A DNA stretch of 64,000 nt. It comes from Sediminihaliea albiluteola. GTDB lineage: Bacteria; Pseudomonadota; Gammaproteobacteria; Pseudomonadales; Halieaceae. The notes beneath the pieces are model-generated. The model worked only from the letters and a program-made list of their open reading frames with translations. It did no database searches and had not been told where the DNA came from. The stretch lies in the NCBI RefSeq assembly GCF_014077625.1, contig NZ_JACFXU010000013.1, positions 868,001 through 932,000 of the forward strand. The letters run 5' to 3'. Each line of letters starts with the position of its first letter. The first letter of the stretch is position 1. This document shows positions 36,480-45,814 of this stretch, one piece after another. A program made the position numbers and the translations under genes.

Positions 36480-37268
36480 ATGCAAAACTATCTAGCTCAT
36501 ATATTACTTATCGATGATCAGCCAGAGGCGCTAAAGGATGTCGTCAAACTGCTCATCGCTAAGGATTTTCGAGTTTCTCAAGCCTCCAGCCCGCAAAGCG
36601 GCCTTCATCGCGCTAGAGCGATATTGCCCGATCTTATTGTGCTGGATCTCTATATGCCTGGTATGAGTGGCTTTTCACTGTGCCGACTACTGCAGGAGGA
36701 TGCTGCGACTAAAGATATTCCAATCATATTTTTATCTTCTTCCCTGTTGGTAGAAGACCGTATCAAAGGCTTGGAGCTTGGCGGCGTTGATTTTGTCAGT
36801 AAGCCCTGTTATCCACCTGAGCTACTAGCCCGAATCCGCGTCCACCTGCAGCTCCATCGAAGCACAGATAAGCTCAACAAAAACCCCGCAGGGACCACAG
36901 AGCGGCCGGAACAAGTTGTGCTCAACGCGGCGGTGAAGCTTATTCTATCGAATTTACAAGATGTACCTACACTCGCTGAGATAGCACAGGCTGTGGGCAC
37001 ATCCGACAAGACTTTGCTGCGAATATTTCGCCATGAACTAGGAAGCACGGTGTTTGCTTTCGTTCGCGAAGCCAAAATCAACAAAGCCAAATCCTTGTTA
37101 GCTAATAACCCCACTCTTCCGATTGAAGATATCGCCGCTCTCTTAGGTTTCAGCTCCGCAGCAAACTTCTCTACCGCTTTTAAAAGTCGTGAAGGCCTCT
37201 CACCTAGCCAATACCGGCGCATTTTCAGTGCCGAGTCACAAGAACTCAGTTATACAGAAAAGTCCTAG
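36480..37268 (+). CDS. Response regulator with receiver and AraC-type DNA-binding domain
   Basis: A 262-residue two-component regulator. The receiver (residues about 8-125) keeps all key residues: acidic pair in LLIDDQP, the phosphoacceptor Asp in IVLDLYMPGMSG, Ser in IIFLSS and Lys in FVSKPCYP. A short linker leads to two helix-turn-helix units of the AraC family (VPTLAEIAQAVGTSDKTLLR; LPIEDIAALLGFSSAANFST, then PSQYRR). It is convergent with, and 18 bp from, the TonB receptor/histidine kinase pair, so it is the likely output of that kinase. Start could be GTG at 36477 or ATG at 36480. Confidence 0.88.
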   Translation: MQNYLAHILLIDDQPEALKDVVKLLIAKDFRVSQASSPQSGLHRARAILPDLIVLDLYMPGMSGFSLCRLLQEDAATKDIPIIFLSSSLLVEDRIKGLELGGVDFVSKPCYPPELLARIRVHLQLHRSTDKLNKNPAGTTERPEQVVLNAAVKLILSNLQDVPTLAEIAQAVGTSDKTLLRIFRHELGSTVFAFVREAKINKAKSLLANNPTLPIEDIAALLGFSSAANFSTAFKSREGLSPSQYRRIFSAESQELSYTEKS

Positions 37269-37286
37269 GGCAAGCTCTGTAGACTA

Positions 37287-39533
37287 TTAAAAGCCGAGCT
37301 TTAGCGTGAGCCCTAAAGCACGAGGCTGCCCTAAGATTGCGCCGTAATCACCACTTCCTGTCAGTGCGTAAATGGCAGATACATAATCTTTATCCAGTGC
37401 ATTATCAGCCCACAGCCGCAGATCCCAGTTCTGCTGCCGCCAACCGACATGTAGAGTGAGTAATCCACGGCTGCCAATCTCGCTGCCCTCGCCTCGGGCC
37501 GTATGGCCCATATAGGCTGAGCGCCACTGATAGTTTATAGCGCTGTAGAGTTTAACGCCGCTTTGTAAGGCGTAGTCATGCTGTAGAGCAGCAAATGCTG
37601 TCCACCTCGGAGCATTGACCATTTGTAGATTGCTATAGTCACAATAAATCGCCCCAGTGCTAGGGGCACAAGGTGCATTGGGAAAGCGTTGATATCGCGC
37701 ATCGTTATAGGCAGAGCCATAACTGAAACGCAGTTGCGAATGCAGGGCGAACTGGGCCTCTAGCTCCACACCACGACTTCTCACTCGCTCAACATTAATA
37801 ATGTTGTTCATTTGCGGATTTAATGGTGAGGACTCGGGGTTATAACTTAAAGCCTGGTAATCAGAAACCTGTTGCTGGTAAAGCCTCAATTGCAGCTGGC
37901 TATCACTTTCCACACTCTGCCAGAGCAAAGCGGCGGACACAGCTGTGCCGCTTTCAGAGTCGAAGACCTTGGCAATATCTGCGCTGACAAGCTCACCATT
38001 CACACCGGCTGGCTTGTAGACGCTGGCTAAAGAGAAGGTGGCTATCAGACCTTCACTTAATGGATAGTCAAACTTCAGTGATAGGTCTAAATGCTCTGAA
38101 TGATTACTAGCCTGGTCCTGCGCGTTCTGTCCCAAGGCCAGGTTGCGTAACAGTGCAGCTACTGTGGCAAAATTGGCGTCACTTGGCAGCTCTTGCAGAC
38201 CTGAAATTTCACGCTGCCCCCTAGCTCTTCGCTTATCCCAGCTATAGCGCATCGCTGCCGTAGCACTCCAGCCACTGTCATCTAGCCATAATAACTTAGC
38301 TAACAGGGAAGCTGTCTCAGCCTTTTGCTGCATCGGAGTCCGGACCCTAGCGCCTTCTAAAATAATCGCGGCTGCGTCTCGCTGTGCCAGATACCAACTC
38401 GCAGCACTAGAGCCATAAACTAACTGCCCCTCTCGTCGGTGCTGCTGCTGCAGGTAGAGAGCTGCGAACTCCAATTCCATATTGGCGCTTGGCGCAACTT
38501 GAAGGCGCAGCTCCTGGCTCAATTGGCGGTGAGACATAAACGAACCGCCGCTCTCAGTAATCGGCAGCGCAATGCCATCGAGGTCCAGATCGGAATCATA
38601 GCGCCACTCCCGCCAACCGCTCATGCTAGACAGATTGAGCTTGTCATTGGGCAACCAATCTAAATCTATGCTTAGCGCTCGCTGCCTTATGTTGCGGCGA
38701 TTTTTGCGATCTGAAGCCACGCGGCGCTCGGCAGCCTTGGTTGGCAATAGCTCATAGCCCAAAGCCGCTGCGCGAGCTAATGTGCCATCACTGTAATGCC
38801 GGGCAAGGTAAGCGCAACAATCGTCGGCCAACTTGCTCTGCTCTGCGATGATACGCGACGACAGCGTTTGACTCGGCAGCCACAGCAATTGGCCCCGCAC
38901 AGCTTGGTGATGCTCGAAGTTCAGCTCACGCTGTTGCGTTTCATTATAAATATTGCCATCGCGCCTGAAGTGGTAAGCAGACAAACGACCGGCTAAGACT
39001 TGACCAACTAGGGGGCCGCTGGCACGCAACTCATAGTCGCGCAAGCCAGTGCTTCCGGCACTGCCTTTTAGCTGATAATCCGCTGCCCATGACGGTGGTC
39101 GGGACTGAACATGGATACTGCCGGCACTGCCTGTAGGGCCGGGGTTATCAATCACTGGGCCGCGTTCTACGCTGACCTTTTCAATATCATATAGCCGCGT
39201 GGGAAACATGCCCTGCCGCCCGAGATAAATCCCGTCCTGTAAAAGCTTGACGCTGCTCGACATGCCATCATTAAATGCCGTCGTACCAAGACCGCGCAAA
39301 TAGATACCGGTATTTTTATTGTCAGGGCTGGTGGCCTGCAGTGACACTAGCGCAGTGCTAAGCTCGGAGATATTAGCGGCCGCCGCTGTACTTCGCCTAT
39401 TTTCTGAGTATTGGCTCGTCGCATAAACAACCAACTCATCTATCTCTTGAGCCAAGACGGGCAAGGCAACAGCACAGTAGCCCAAAACTAAGCTAGCGAC
39501 TATTGCGTTTTTAGCAAAGCGAGCGACTAGCAC
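37287..39533 (-). CDS. TonB-dependent outer-membrane receptor
   Basis: A ~748-residue outer-membrane transporter with a signal peptide ending LPVLAQ. A TonB-box-like segment (DELVVYATS) follows the cleavage site, then the plug domain (GIYLRGLGTTAFNDGMSSSV, VERGP, PTGSAGSIHV) and a 22-strand-type barrel with the common DNALDKDYVSAIY motif and a C-terminal Phe. The substrate is not evident. Translation probably starts at GTG 39533, which overlaps the stop of the kinase gene (TAGTG), so the two are coupled. No TonB/ExbBD gene is nearby. Confidence 0.88.
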   Translation of the reverse strand: MLVARFAKNAIVASLVLGYCAVALPVLAQEIDELVVYATSQYSENRRSTAAAANISELSTALVSLQATSPDNKNTGIYLRGLGTTAFNDGMSSSVKLLQDGIYLGRQGMFPTRLYDIEKVSVERGPVIDNPGPTGSAGSIHVQSRPPSWAADYQLKGSAGSTGLRDYELRASGPLVGQVLAGRLSAYHFRRDGNIYNETQQRELNFEHHQAVRGQLLWLPSQTLSSRIIAEQSKLADDCCAYLARHYSDGTLARAAALGYELLPTKAAERRVASDRKNRRNIRQRALSIDLDWLPNDKLNLSSMSGWREWRYDSDLDLDGIALPITESGGSFMSHRQLSQELRLQVAPSANMELEFAALYLQQQHRREGQLVYGSSAASWYLAQRDAAAIILEGARVRTPMQQKAETASLLAKLLWLDDSGWSATAAMRYSWDKRRARGQREISGLQELPSDANFATVAALLRNLALGQNAQDQASNHSEHLDLSLKFDYPLSEGLIATFSLASVYKPAGVNGELVSADIAKVFDSESGTAVSAALLWQSVESDSQLQLRLYQQQVSDYQALSYNPESSPLNPQMNNIINVERVRSRGVELEAQFALHSQLRFSYGSAYNDARYQRFPNAPCAPSTGAIYCDYSNLQMVNAPRWTAFAALQHDYALQSGVKLYSAINYQWRSAYMGHTARGEGSEIGSRGLLTLHVGWRQQNWDLRLWADNALDKDYVSAIYALTGSGDYGAILGQPRALGLTLKLGF

Positions 39534-42070
39534 TATAGCGCCTGCAGAACAGCTGTGGAGCAAGCTGCTTGTTTGGACGAGTGGTCAATCTCGGCCAAGT
39601 TATCAGCGCCTGTGCCAGGACTATGAATCTGACTAATCTGGGCCAGAAGCGCCGCACTCGTTGCTGGCCTGCGCAGTTGGGCAACTCTAACTGTAGTCCT
39701 GAGCGCGTATTGCTCAACAGGATTAGCATCCTTACTATCATAAAACAAAAAGGGTACCTGGATGCCTTCCTGATTAGCTAAGCTCACTAAATGCTCGCCA
39801 CTAAGACTGCTAAAACTGTGTTCGGTGATAACAAGATGAAACTCCTGACTGCGCATCAAGCTCAGCGCTTGTTCCAGCTCAGAGCTAACTTCAACCTGAC
39901 AACCGTAGCCAGATAAGAGCTCCATCAACTGATTTTGACTAGTGGCTGAAGTCTCGGCGATCAGTATATTGAGCCCTTCGCCATCCCAGTCATCTACATA
40001 ACTTTCAATATAGACCTGCTCGAGGCTATCCTCGCTCACCGACTTAAGACTCAGGTCAAAGAAATAACAAGAGCCGCCCTCAGCACCTGGCTTCAGTTGC
40101 AACTCGCTCCCCATCAGCTGCAGTAGCTCACGCACAATGTACAGTCCCAAGCCCTTGCCCTCCTTAGCCAAGGCTTTTAGATCACGCTGGAAAGGTTTTT
40201 GTAGCGGCAACTGCTGCCCTTTAGCTAACCCTATACCGTTATCCTCAACGATAAAGCGCAGAGTATGCATCTCGCCTCTCTGTAATAGGGCTTCGACACG
40301 AAAGGATATTTTGCCTTTTTGGGTGTATTTAGCTGCATTGGCAAGCAGGTTCACAAGCACTTGCCGCAATCGTTTAAAATCTGCCTCTACTTGCGCCGGT
40401 AACTGCTTTGCGCAGTCAAAATAAAACTGATTACCATAGCGTTTGGCTAAAAACTTACCCTGCTCCGCGCTAAGCTCTAAAAAACCCATCAAGTAACCCG
40501 GCGCCAGCCTAAGCTCAAGCTGTTTCAGCTCTTCAGTGGAGTATTCTAAAAGGTCATCAATGAGTGCTAACTGATAGCGCATATTTTGCTCTATCGCATC
40601 TATACGCCCCTCTGCAAGAGTTCTGCCTCGCAAATTCACTAGGTCTGCCATTACCTGCTGTAAAGGTGCCCGCAGATCGTGACTGATACGGGCCAGCAGC
40701 ATGCGCTGTGAGTGCAGTGACGCTTTTAGTTGTGATGTGCGCAATTTCACCGTGCTTTCCAGCCGCGATCTAGCAGTACGTCGCAGCAGCTCGACATCCT
40801 GCTTGGCTTGCCGCTCTGCCCGCCGAGAAAGAGCTACTTGGTTAATCAAGGTCGCGGCCAACAACAAAGCACCCGGCAAAGTAGAAAGAGAGAGCCAGCT
40901 GTATTCGAAAGGCGACTGCTGCGAATAGCCAAACAAAAAAGCGTAGTGCAGTGAAGACTGTAAAAATATAAGGCTAGGTACCAGATAACACAACCAATTG
41001 TAAGCTAGGCCCTGCCGATAGCCCTGTAGCAGCCAAAAGAAATAAATCACTGGCACTAGCAGCCCCAGTAGTCCGTGGAGAGCCCCACCATAACTTAGGC
41101 TATTTATCTGTGGGAAAAATAGGCTACAAAGCACTAAACACCAAAAACCCCCACGGCACAGATAGCACAGGATTCGACTGAATAGTGCCTGCTGCCTAAC
41201 CTGCAATAGAACAACAACAAACTCCAACACTAGCAAACGCGTCATCAAGCTGGCCGCTAGTGCCAAACGCAGATCCAGTTCAGGCAATTGCGGCCACAAG
41301 TACTCTAGACCATAAGCATTGACTAGAAGAACATGCGATACGTAAGCCAAGACCGAGCCAGCATATAAAAGTAAGAGTTTAGAGCGGTATATCAGCCCTA
41401 ACGAGATACTGAACATCACCAACAGCAACACAAAACCAACAACTAGACCATCAGCAAGACCTTCAGCCATACGGACCTGCAGCATGTCCAGATCGGTCAA
41501 CAACATAGGGTCCACAGCCACCGTAATAGGGCTGGATAAGCGGAGCAAAAGGCTGCTGCTTTCACCTGCAGCCACAGTCAGCGGAAAAGCAAAAGGCCTA
41601 GCGGCGACAGCCCACTCATCAAAGGGATAATGGCTACCGCCAACAGAGCGATGCCAATTCCCATCGCGCTGTTGGTATAGCTGCAAGTCGCGGGTTTTAG
41701 CAGAGCCCAAAAACAAATGTCGCTGGCAGCTTTGAGAGGAGGAGTTAGTCAATTGTAAGCGCAGCCAAAGCGCAGAGCTGCTGGGCCCCGGTGCAAGCAA
41801 AGTAGCAGAAGCACGATGCCACTCCTCCTGTGGCAGCGCACTGACAGCAGAGACCCCAAGCCCTGCAGAGCGATCTTCATACAGTAACAGCCAGGGGCTT
41901 AGCGCAGCGCTGCCCTTGGCACAATCAAGCACTTTAACAGCCGCTGCTGCATTGCTTGGCCCCAAGAAGATCAAAGCCGTAAGGGTGAGCAAATACAGGA
42001 CACGCAGCTGCGAAAGCACAAGCGAACGGGAGTTCTCTTGATAAATAAATATAAAGAAGGTTTTAAGCAA
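39533..42070 (-). CDS. 7TM hybrid sensor histidine kinase with degenerate receiver
   Basis: An 845-residue kinase. A signal peptide (through SNAAAA) leads to a periplasmic 7TMR-DISMED2-like domain (residues 50-190) and seven membrane helices (about 205-415, 7TMR-DISM). HisKA has the phospho-His at 464 (ARISHDLRAPLQQ). The ATPase has N box 574-583 (LLANAAKYT), G1 DNGIG 610-614 and G2 GKGLGL 638-643. The C-terminal receiver (700-815) lacks the normal Asp: LVITEHSFSSLSG puts Glu750 there, and its acidic pair and Lys are also changed. The first codon is TTG at 42070; a GTG at 42019 would give a more compact signal peptide. Coupled to the TonB receptor gene. Confidence 0.85.
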   Translation of the reverse strand: MLKTFFIFIYQENSRSLVLSQLRVLYLLTLTALIFLGPSNAAAAVKVLDCAKGSAALSPWLLLYEDRSAGLGVSAVSALPQEEWHRASATLLAPGPSSSALWLRLQLTNSSSQSCQRHLFLGSAKTRDLQLYQQRDGNWHRSVGGSHYPFDEWAVAARPFAFPLTVAAGESSSLLLRLSSPITVAVDPMLLTDLDMLQVRMAEGLADGLVVGFVLLLVMFSISLGLIYRSKLLLLYAGSVLAYVSHVLLVNAYGLEYLWPQLPELDLRLALAASLMTRLLVLEFVVVLLQVRQQALFSRILCYLCRGGFWCLVLCSLFFPQINSLSYGGALHGLLGLLVPVIYFFWLLQGYRQGLAYNWLCYLVPSLIFLQSSLHYAFLFGYSQQSPFEYSWLSLSTLPGALLLAATLINQVALSRRAERQAKQDVELLRRTARSRLESTVKLRTSQLKASLHSQRMLLARISHDLRAPLQQVMADLVNLRGRTLAEGRIDAIEQNMRYQLALIDDLLEYSTEELKQLELRLAPGYLMGFLELSAEQGKFLAKRYGNQFYFDCAKQLPAQVEADFKRLRQVLVNLLANAAKYTQKGKISFRVEALLQRGEMHTLRFIVEDNGIGLAKGQQLPLQKPFQRDLKALAKEGKGLGLYIVRELLQLMGSELQLKPGAEGGSCYFFDLSLKSVSEDSLEQVYIESYVDDWDGEGLNILIAETSATSQNQLMELLSGYGCQVEVSSELEQALSLMRSQEFHLVITEHSFSSLSGEHLVSLANQEGIQVPFLFYDSKDANPVEQYALRTTVRVAQLRRPATSAALLAQISQIHSPGTGADNLAEIDHSSKQAACSTAVLQAL

Positions 42071-42163
42071 GGCCTGGGCGCATTTATCTATCTAAAACGC
42101 CACAATATACCACCCTAAGTCAACAGCGTGTTAATGCGTAAAACAAAAAGACTACGGAGGATG

Positions 42164-42200
42164 CAAAAACAGGCGGCTAGTCCATAGACCAGCCGCCTGT
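42164..42200 (-). terminator. Rho-independent terminator of the repeat-protein gene
   Basis: Read on the minus strand, a perfect 10-bp stem (ACAGGCGGCT/AGCCGCCTGT; 42169-42178 and 42191-42200) with a 12-nt loop is followed directly by TTTTTGC. It lies 67 bp after the stop of the 1044-residue protein gene and before the kinase gene. Confidence 0.85.
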
Positions 42201-42266
42201 CAGCAGCTAATACTTAGCTAGTGTTTGTCAGCCAAGTATTGCTCAGTCTTAGAGCTGTAAGCTGCG

Positions 42267-45200
42267 CTAGCTGCGCTGCCTAGCAACTAAACCAAGTACA
42301 GCAAGCGCCAAAAGCAGCAACATAAAGGGGTTGTTAACAGGCACAGCGGCAACGCGACCAAACTTCACCACAAGATCACAGTCCTCAGTGACCGGGCCTA
42401 CCGTGATAAGCCCGCCATTTACCGCTGCTGGGCAAGTACCTGAGAGATAAGGAATCAAGCCCGGATCGGCGCTAAAGCGATAGTCACGGCTGCCATGGTG
42501 AAAGATGTTCACGCTGCCGATAACGCCGTCTATAGTGCCACCCTCACCGTCCACCGATAAAGTGATAGTGTGAATACCGGTGCTCTGAGCCGGGCTGACA
42601 AAGGTCACTTCAACCACACAATCTTCCTGCACATTGCGTGCATAAAAGGTGTTGTCACCGGCACTCGCTTCACCGGCACAGCTACCGCCAAATATGACTT
42701 TGCCATTCGCGTCATCAGGCAGCGCTGTATAGAGAGTTTCTCCACCACGCGCAATGCTGGTGATCCCAGGTGGCGTAATCTCACCATTGCCACCGGTCAC
42801 CACAGCACTCACATCCACGGTATCTTCGGTAAAGCCAACGCTAAACGCACAGTCTTCCTCCACTGGACCCACGGTATAGGTATTAGGTTGACCTGCTTGG
42901 AAAATCCCTGGACAGGAGCTTTGCGCAATACGTGGTGTAAAGCCCTCATCTGGCAGCAAAGTATAGCTACGCGTCTCGCCTGCAGCTACGTTAAGCGGCC
43001 CAACTATATTGATCCGGCCACCACTGCCATCGACCGAGGAGATCACCTCAAAGGCTTCTGCCTCCTCGACAAAGCTCAGCACGACTTCACAGCTCTCCTG
43101 TACCTGGCTCGCGGTAAAGCTAGCACCTGTTGCGCTGCCCACACAGCTTCCACCAAAAACCGGCACATAGCCTGGCTCTGGTATCGCCTCATAGGTCATA
43201 CTGCCACCCTTGTTGAGCCATGTTGTACCCGGTGAGGAAATCTCACCATGGGGACCTTCGACTGTACCTATGACATCAACCACGTCAGTATTGGTGAAGC
43301 CAATCACAAACTCACAGTCTTGGGTAACGGGGCCATGCTGATAACGGTAGGGCTTGCCCGGCAACAGCTCTGCTGACTGGCAAGAGCTGCTCTCATCAAT
43401 ATAAGGTACATAACCCAGCTCAGGTACTATATCAAACTCTACTTGACTATCCCTGGGCACCTTCTGCGCCGGGGGGAGAATACTGCCGGCGTTGTCCGTG
43501 GAGTCCACACTGCCCTTGACTAGCCAGGCCAAGGCAAAGTTTGCAGTCGCCTTAACAGGATCATCACCTACCTGAATGATGCAAGGCGAATCGTTAAGGT
43601 TCTCGCAGCTACTATCCTCCGACCAACCGGTGAAAATGGAGTCCGGACGAGCCACCGGAGTCAAACGCAGCTCGGCGCCCGAGACGACCGCACCCGTAAG
43701 CCCTGAACTACTACAGGCAGTATTCGCATCACCACAGGCCAAGCCACCGGGCACTGCTAGTATTTGCCCAGCCCCCGTCCCGACTGCGTTAACCGAAGCA
43801 GTCACTGGAGCGCCCACAGGCAAGTTAGAACCGGCGGTGTTGTTGGCCAGATAACTGTCCGTTTTGCCAGCCTCGGTGACCTCGACCGTCGCGGCGACAT
43901 TTACCGGGCCTGCAGGCTGAACCGACCCTTCAAAGGTGTAGGAAACCTCACCCTCGGGGGCTAACCCAGCAAGCGTGTAAGTGACTTTCAACCCGTCTCC
44001 CTCAGGCATACAGCTCGGGCTGCCATCTACTATCAGAGCAGTACAATCTGCACCCAAACCCAGGACATTCAGGGTCAACTCTCCTCCAGCAGGACTGTCA
44101 CCGTGATTCTTGACAGTCACCGTGTAACTTGCTTGGTCACCCTGAGCATAGGAGAGCCGACCGCCATCATCGATAGTGACGCCCAGATCAACTAGCTCAA
44201 TACTTGAGCCCACAATTCCAGTCTGAACCAAGGGGCCAATAAAAGGATCTACTCCTCCGGCCTCGATGAAGTAGTCACCATTATTGACTACATTTTCAGA
44301 AGCGGTCGTTGGCGCGTCATTGGGCACCGTAAAGGTCACATCAAAACTGCCACTTTCATTGATATCCACATCGCCGAGATTACAGATGATGTAATCGCCG
44401 CGAGGGGCACCATCGAAGGGTTGGTTGTTGTTATCAGGGTCTCCGACACAGTTCTCGGGCAAGCCATCATCTAAGAAAAATGCAGTCGCTACCCCGTTTC
44501 CTACAAAAGGTGCTGCCAGCTGGACTTTGCTGTCAGCTGCAACCAAGTCGCCGCTGTTAATGTAATCGTAACGATACGTTATCTGCTGGCCCGGCTGCGT
44601 AGTGCTTGGGCCACTTGCGGATACCGCCAAGTTCGGCATAAAAGCGCCTAAGGCGTCCATATAGACCACTGCGGTGTGATCCGCAGCCCCTTGACCACAG
44701 TTGGAGGCGACCACTCGGATAGTGACCTCATCACCCACATCGAGCAAGCCATTACCCGGCGCTATATCAAAGCCCTGCCAATCTGTATACAGGTAATCAC
44801 CGTATTTTTTCCACGCAACGCCCGGCTGGTTAGCAAAGTTAAAGGTGTTAAACAGCTGTTTCTCGCCTTTAGTGTGATTGATGACCTCGACAAAGAAGAA
44901 AGGCTGCTGGGTATCGGGGTGATCCGGGTCGTTGATGACTGGGGCCACAGCAAAGCGAATATGCACCTTGCCATCTGCGGGGTCCACATCGGCAACTGTC
45001 ATAGTGGCTTTTTGCTCAAGGGAACTGGCTTTCTTGCTGTCCTCGCCACCGATCTGCACCACATGATCGCCCCAACGCGGCGCTGACAGTTCTGGTGCAT
45101 TAGGAATGGTAAAAGAGGGACCCGACAATACCTTGACCCGATTGACGTTATTGCCACCCACAATAGAGCCTTGTTTTGTCAAATTCATTTGGCCCATATT

Positions 45201-45401
45201 CGTCAAGGGCACGGAGGCGGTATGCGAAGTTCTTTTATAATCTTTGGTGGTCCAGTGACTTAAATCACCCGTCTGAAAGCTCCCGTTTTCGAAGCCCGCC
45301 TGCACCAAGGGGCTGGCCATCATGCCCGCCAAGGTAAAGGTGCCAAGCGCCAAGCTAATAGGGCGCCTCGGCCTTCGCATGCCTGGTACTTGTCTACTCA
45401 T
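42267..45401 (-). CDS. Large secreted repeat protein with C-terminal sorting signal
   Basis: A 1044-residue exported protein. Signal sequence 1-35 (ends SPLVQA); residues 36-255 look like a carbohydrate-binding-type beta sandwich (FENGSFQTGDLSHW). Two DUF11-like adhesion domains span about 256-400 and 403-523. Six repeats of 70-90 residues run from 533 to 1015. The first is InlB-B-repeat-like (IFTGWSEDSSC); the next five each have a Cys pair (674/696, 753/771, 830/851, 908/928, 990/1008) and end in a GPVxEDCxxxVxF-like motif. The tail (VPVNNPF, then LLLLALAVLGLVARQRS) resembles IPTL/PEP-CTERM sorting signals. It is probably a surface adhesin or matrix protein. AAGGAG is 9 nt before the ATG. 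Confidence 0.8.
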   Translation of the reverse strand: MSRQVPGMRRPRRPISLALGTFTLAGMMASPLVQAGFENGSFQTGDLSHWTTKDYKRTSHTASVPLTNMGQMNLTKQGSIVGGNNVNRVKVLSGPSFTIPNAPELSAPRWGDHVVQIGGEDSKKASSLEQKATMTVADVDPADGKVHIRFAVAPVINDPDHPDTQQPFFFVEVINHTKGEKQLFNTFNFANQPGVAWKKYGDYLYTDWQGFDIAPGNGLLDVGDEVTIRVVASNCGQGAADHTAVVYMDALGAFMPNLAVSASGPSTTQPGQQITYRYDYINSGDLVAADSKVQLAAPFVGNGVATAFFLDDGLPENCVGDPDNNNQPFDGAPRGDYIICNLGDVDINESGSFDVTFTVPNDAPTTASENVVNNGDYFIEAGGVDPFIGPLVQTGIVGSSIELVDLGVTIDDGGRLSYAQGDQASYTVTVKNHGDSPAGGELTLNVLGLGADCTALIVDGSPSCMPEGDGLKVTYTLAGLAPEGEVSYTFEGSVQPAGPVNVAATVEVTEAGKTDSYLANNTAGSNLPVGAPVTASVNAVGTGAGQILAVPGGLACGDANTACSSSGLTGAVVSGAELRLTPVARPDSIFTGWSEDSSCENLNDSPCIIQVGDDPVKATANFALAWLVKGSVDSTDNAGSILPPAQKVPRDSQVEFDIVPELGYVPYIDESSSCQSAELLPGKPYRYQHGPVTQDCEFVIGFTNTDVVDVIGTVEGPHGEISSPGTTWLNKGGSMTYEAIPEPGYVPVFGGSCVGSATGASFTASQVQESCEVVLSFVEEAEAFEVISSVDGSGGRINIVGPLNVAAGETRSYTLLPDEGFTPRIAQSSCPGIFQAGQPNTYTVGPVEEDCAFSVGFTEDTVDVSAVVTGGNGEITPPGITSIARGGETLYTALPDDANGKVIFGGSCAGEASAGDNTFYARNVQEDCVVEVTFVSPAQSTGIHTITLSVDGEGGTIDGVIGSVNIFHHGSRDYRFSADPGLIPYLSGTCPAAVNGGLITVGPVTEDCDLVVKFGRVAAVPVNNPFMLLLLALAVLGLVARQRS

Positions 45402-45518
45402 CCCACTGTCTCCTTATTGTTTGACGCTCGCTTTAACACAGTCCTCAAGAAGGCCTCCTCCGAAAGAACAAAACTAAAAACAAAGTGCCAAAATCGATTA
45501 ATTAGCGGCACGCATTCT

Positions 45519-45532
45519 CCTGTGTCCACAGG
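45519..45532. promoter_or_regulatory. Palindrome upstream of repeat-protein gene
   Basis: CCTGTG at 45519-45524 and CACAGG at 45527-45532 form a perfect 6-bp inverted repeat with a 2-nt centre, about 120 bp upstream of the repeat-protein start. It sits next to the direct repeats at 45538-45573, suggesting a regulatory cluster. The binding protein is unknown. Confidence 0.4.
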
Positions 45533-45537
45533 AAAAA

Positions 45538-45573
45538 ACTTTTGATTGAGCGACAAGTACTTTTGATTTAGCG
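45538..45573. repeat. Two direct repeats 21 bp apart upstream of repeat-protein gene
   Basis: ACTTTTGATTGAGCG (45538-45552) and ACTTTTGATTTAGCG (45559-45573) match at 14 of 15 positions and are offset by 21 bp, two helical turns. A looser third version lies near 45494-45507 (CGATTAATTAGCGG). They are 137-172 bp upstream of the large secreted protein's start. The rest of the 413-bp gap shows no gene. Confidence 0.55.
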
Positions 45574-45814
45574 GAACAATCACTAAACACTTAACTGTCC
45601 GCCAGATATCTGGGCTACGCGCCGGCAGTGGCCCGCCGGTGTTAACAGCAAGCCATGAAGCCAGAGCAAAAACTTTGATAGCTAGTGCGCAGTGCAGGTT
45701 TTATAGAAGCGCGACAAGGGCATAGCTAAGGCCTGTCACTGTCTCGAAAATTAGACGCTAACAAGCCCTTTGCTAAGTGGGAGTTTTAGTGTGGTGATTA
45801 GTGATCAGCAGAAT

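Noticed and set aside
42570-43235. 221-codon frame antisense to the secreted repeat protein
   Set aside because: It has no domain logic and mirrors the repeated sequence of the real gene on the other strand, whose signal peptide, repeats and terminator are all coherent.
45300-45401. Twin-arginine signal on the large secreted protein (RRPRRP)
   Set aside because: The motif lacks the SRRxFLK context; the hydrophobic core and AxA-type end fit an ordinary Sec signal with a basic start.
45538-45573. Short direct repeats considered as a CRISPR remnant
   Set aside because: Only two good copies of 15 bp with 6-bp spacing, no cas genes, and location in a promoter region; regulatory sites fit better.
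45398-45583. 61-codon frame overlapping the start of the large secreted protein by ATGA
   Set aside because: It starts at a GTG without a ribosome-binding site, its repeated LNQK peptide comes from the DNA direct repeats, and the downstream gene has its own AAGGAG, so no coupling is needed.
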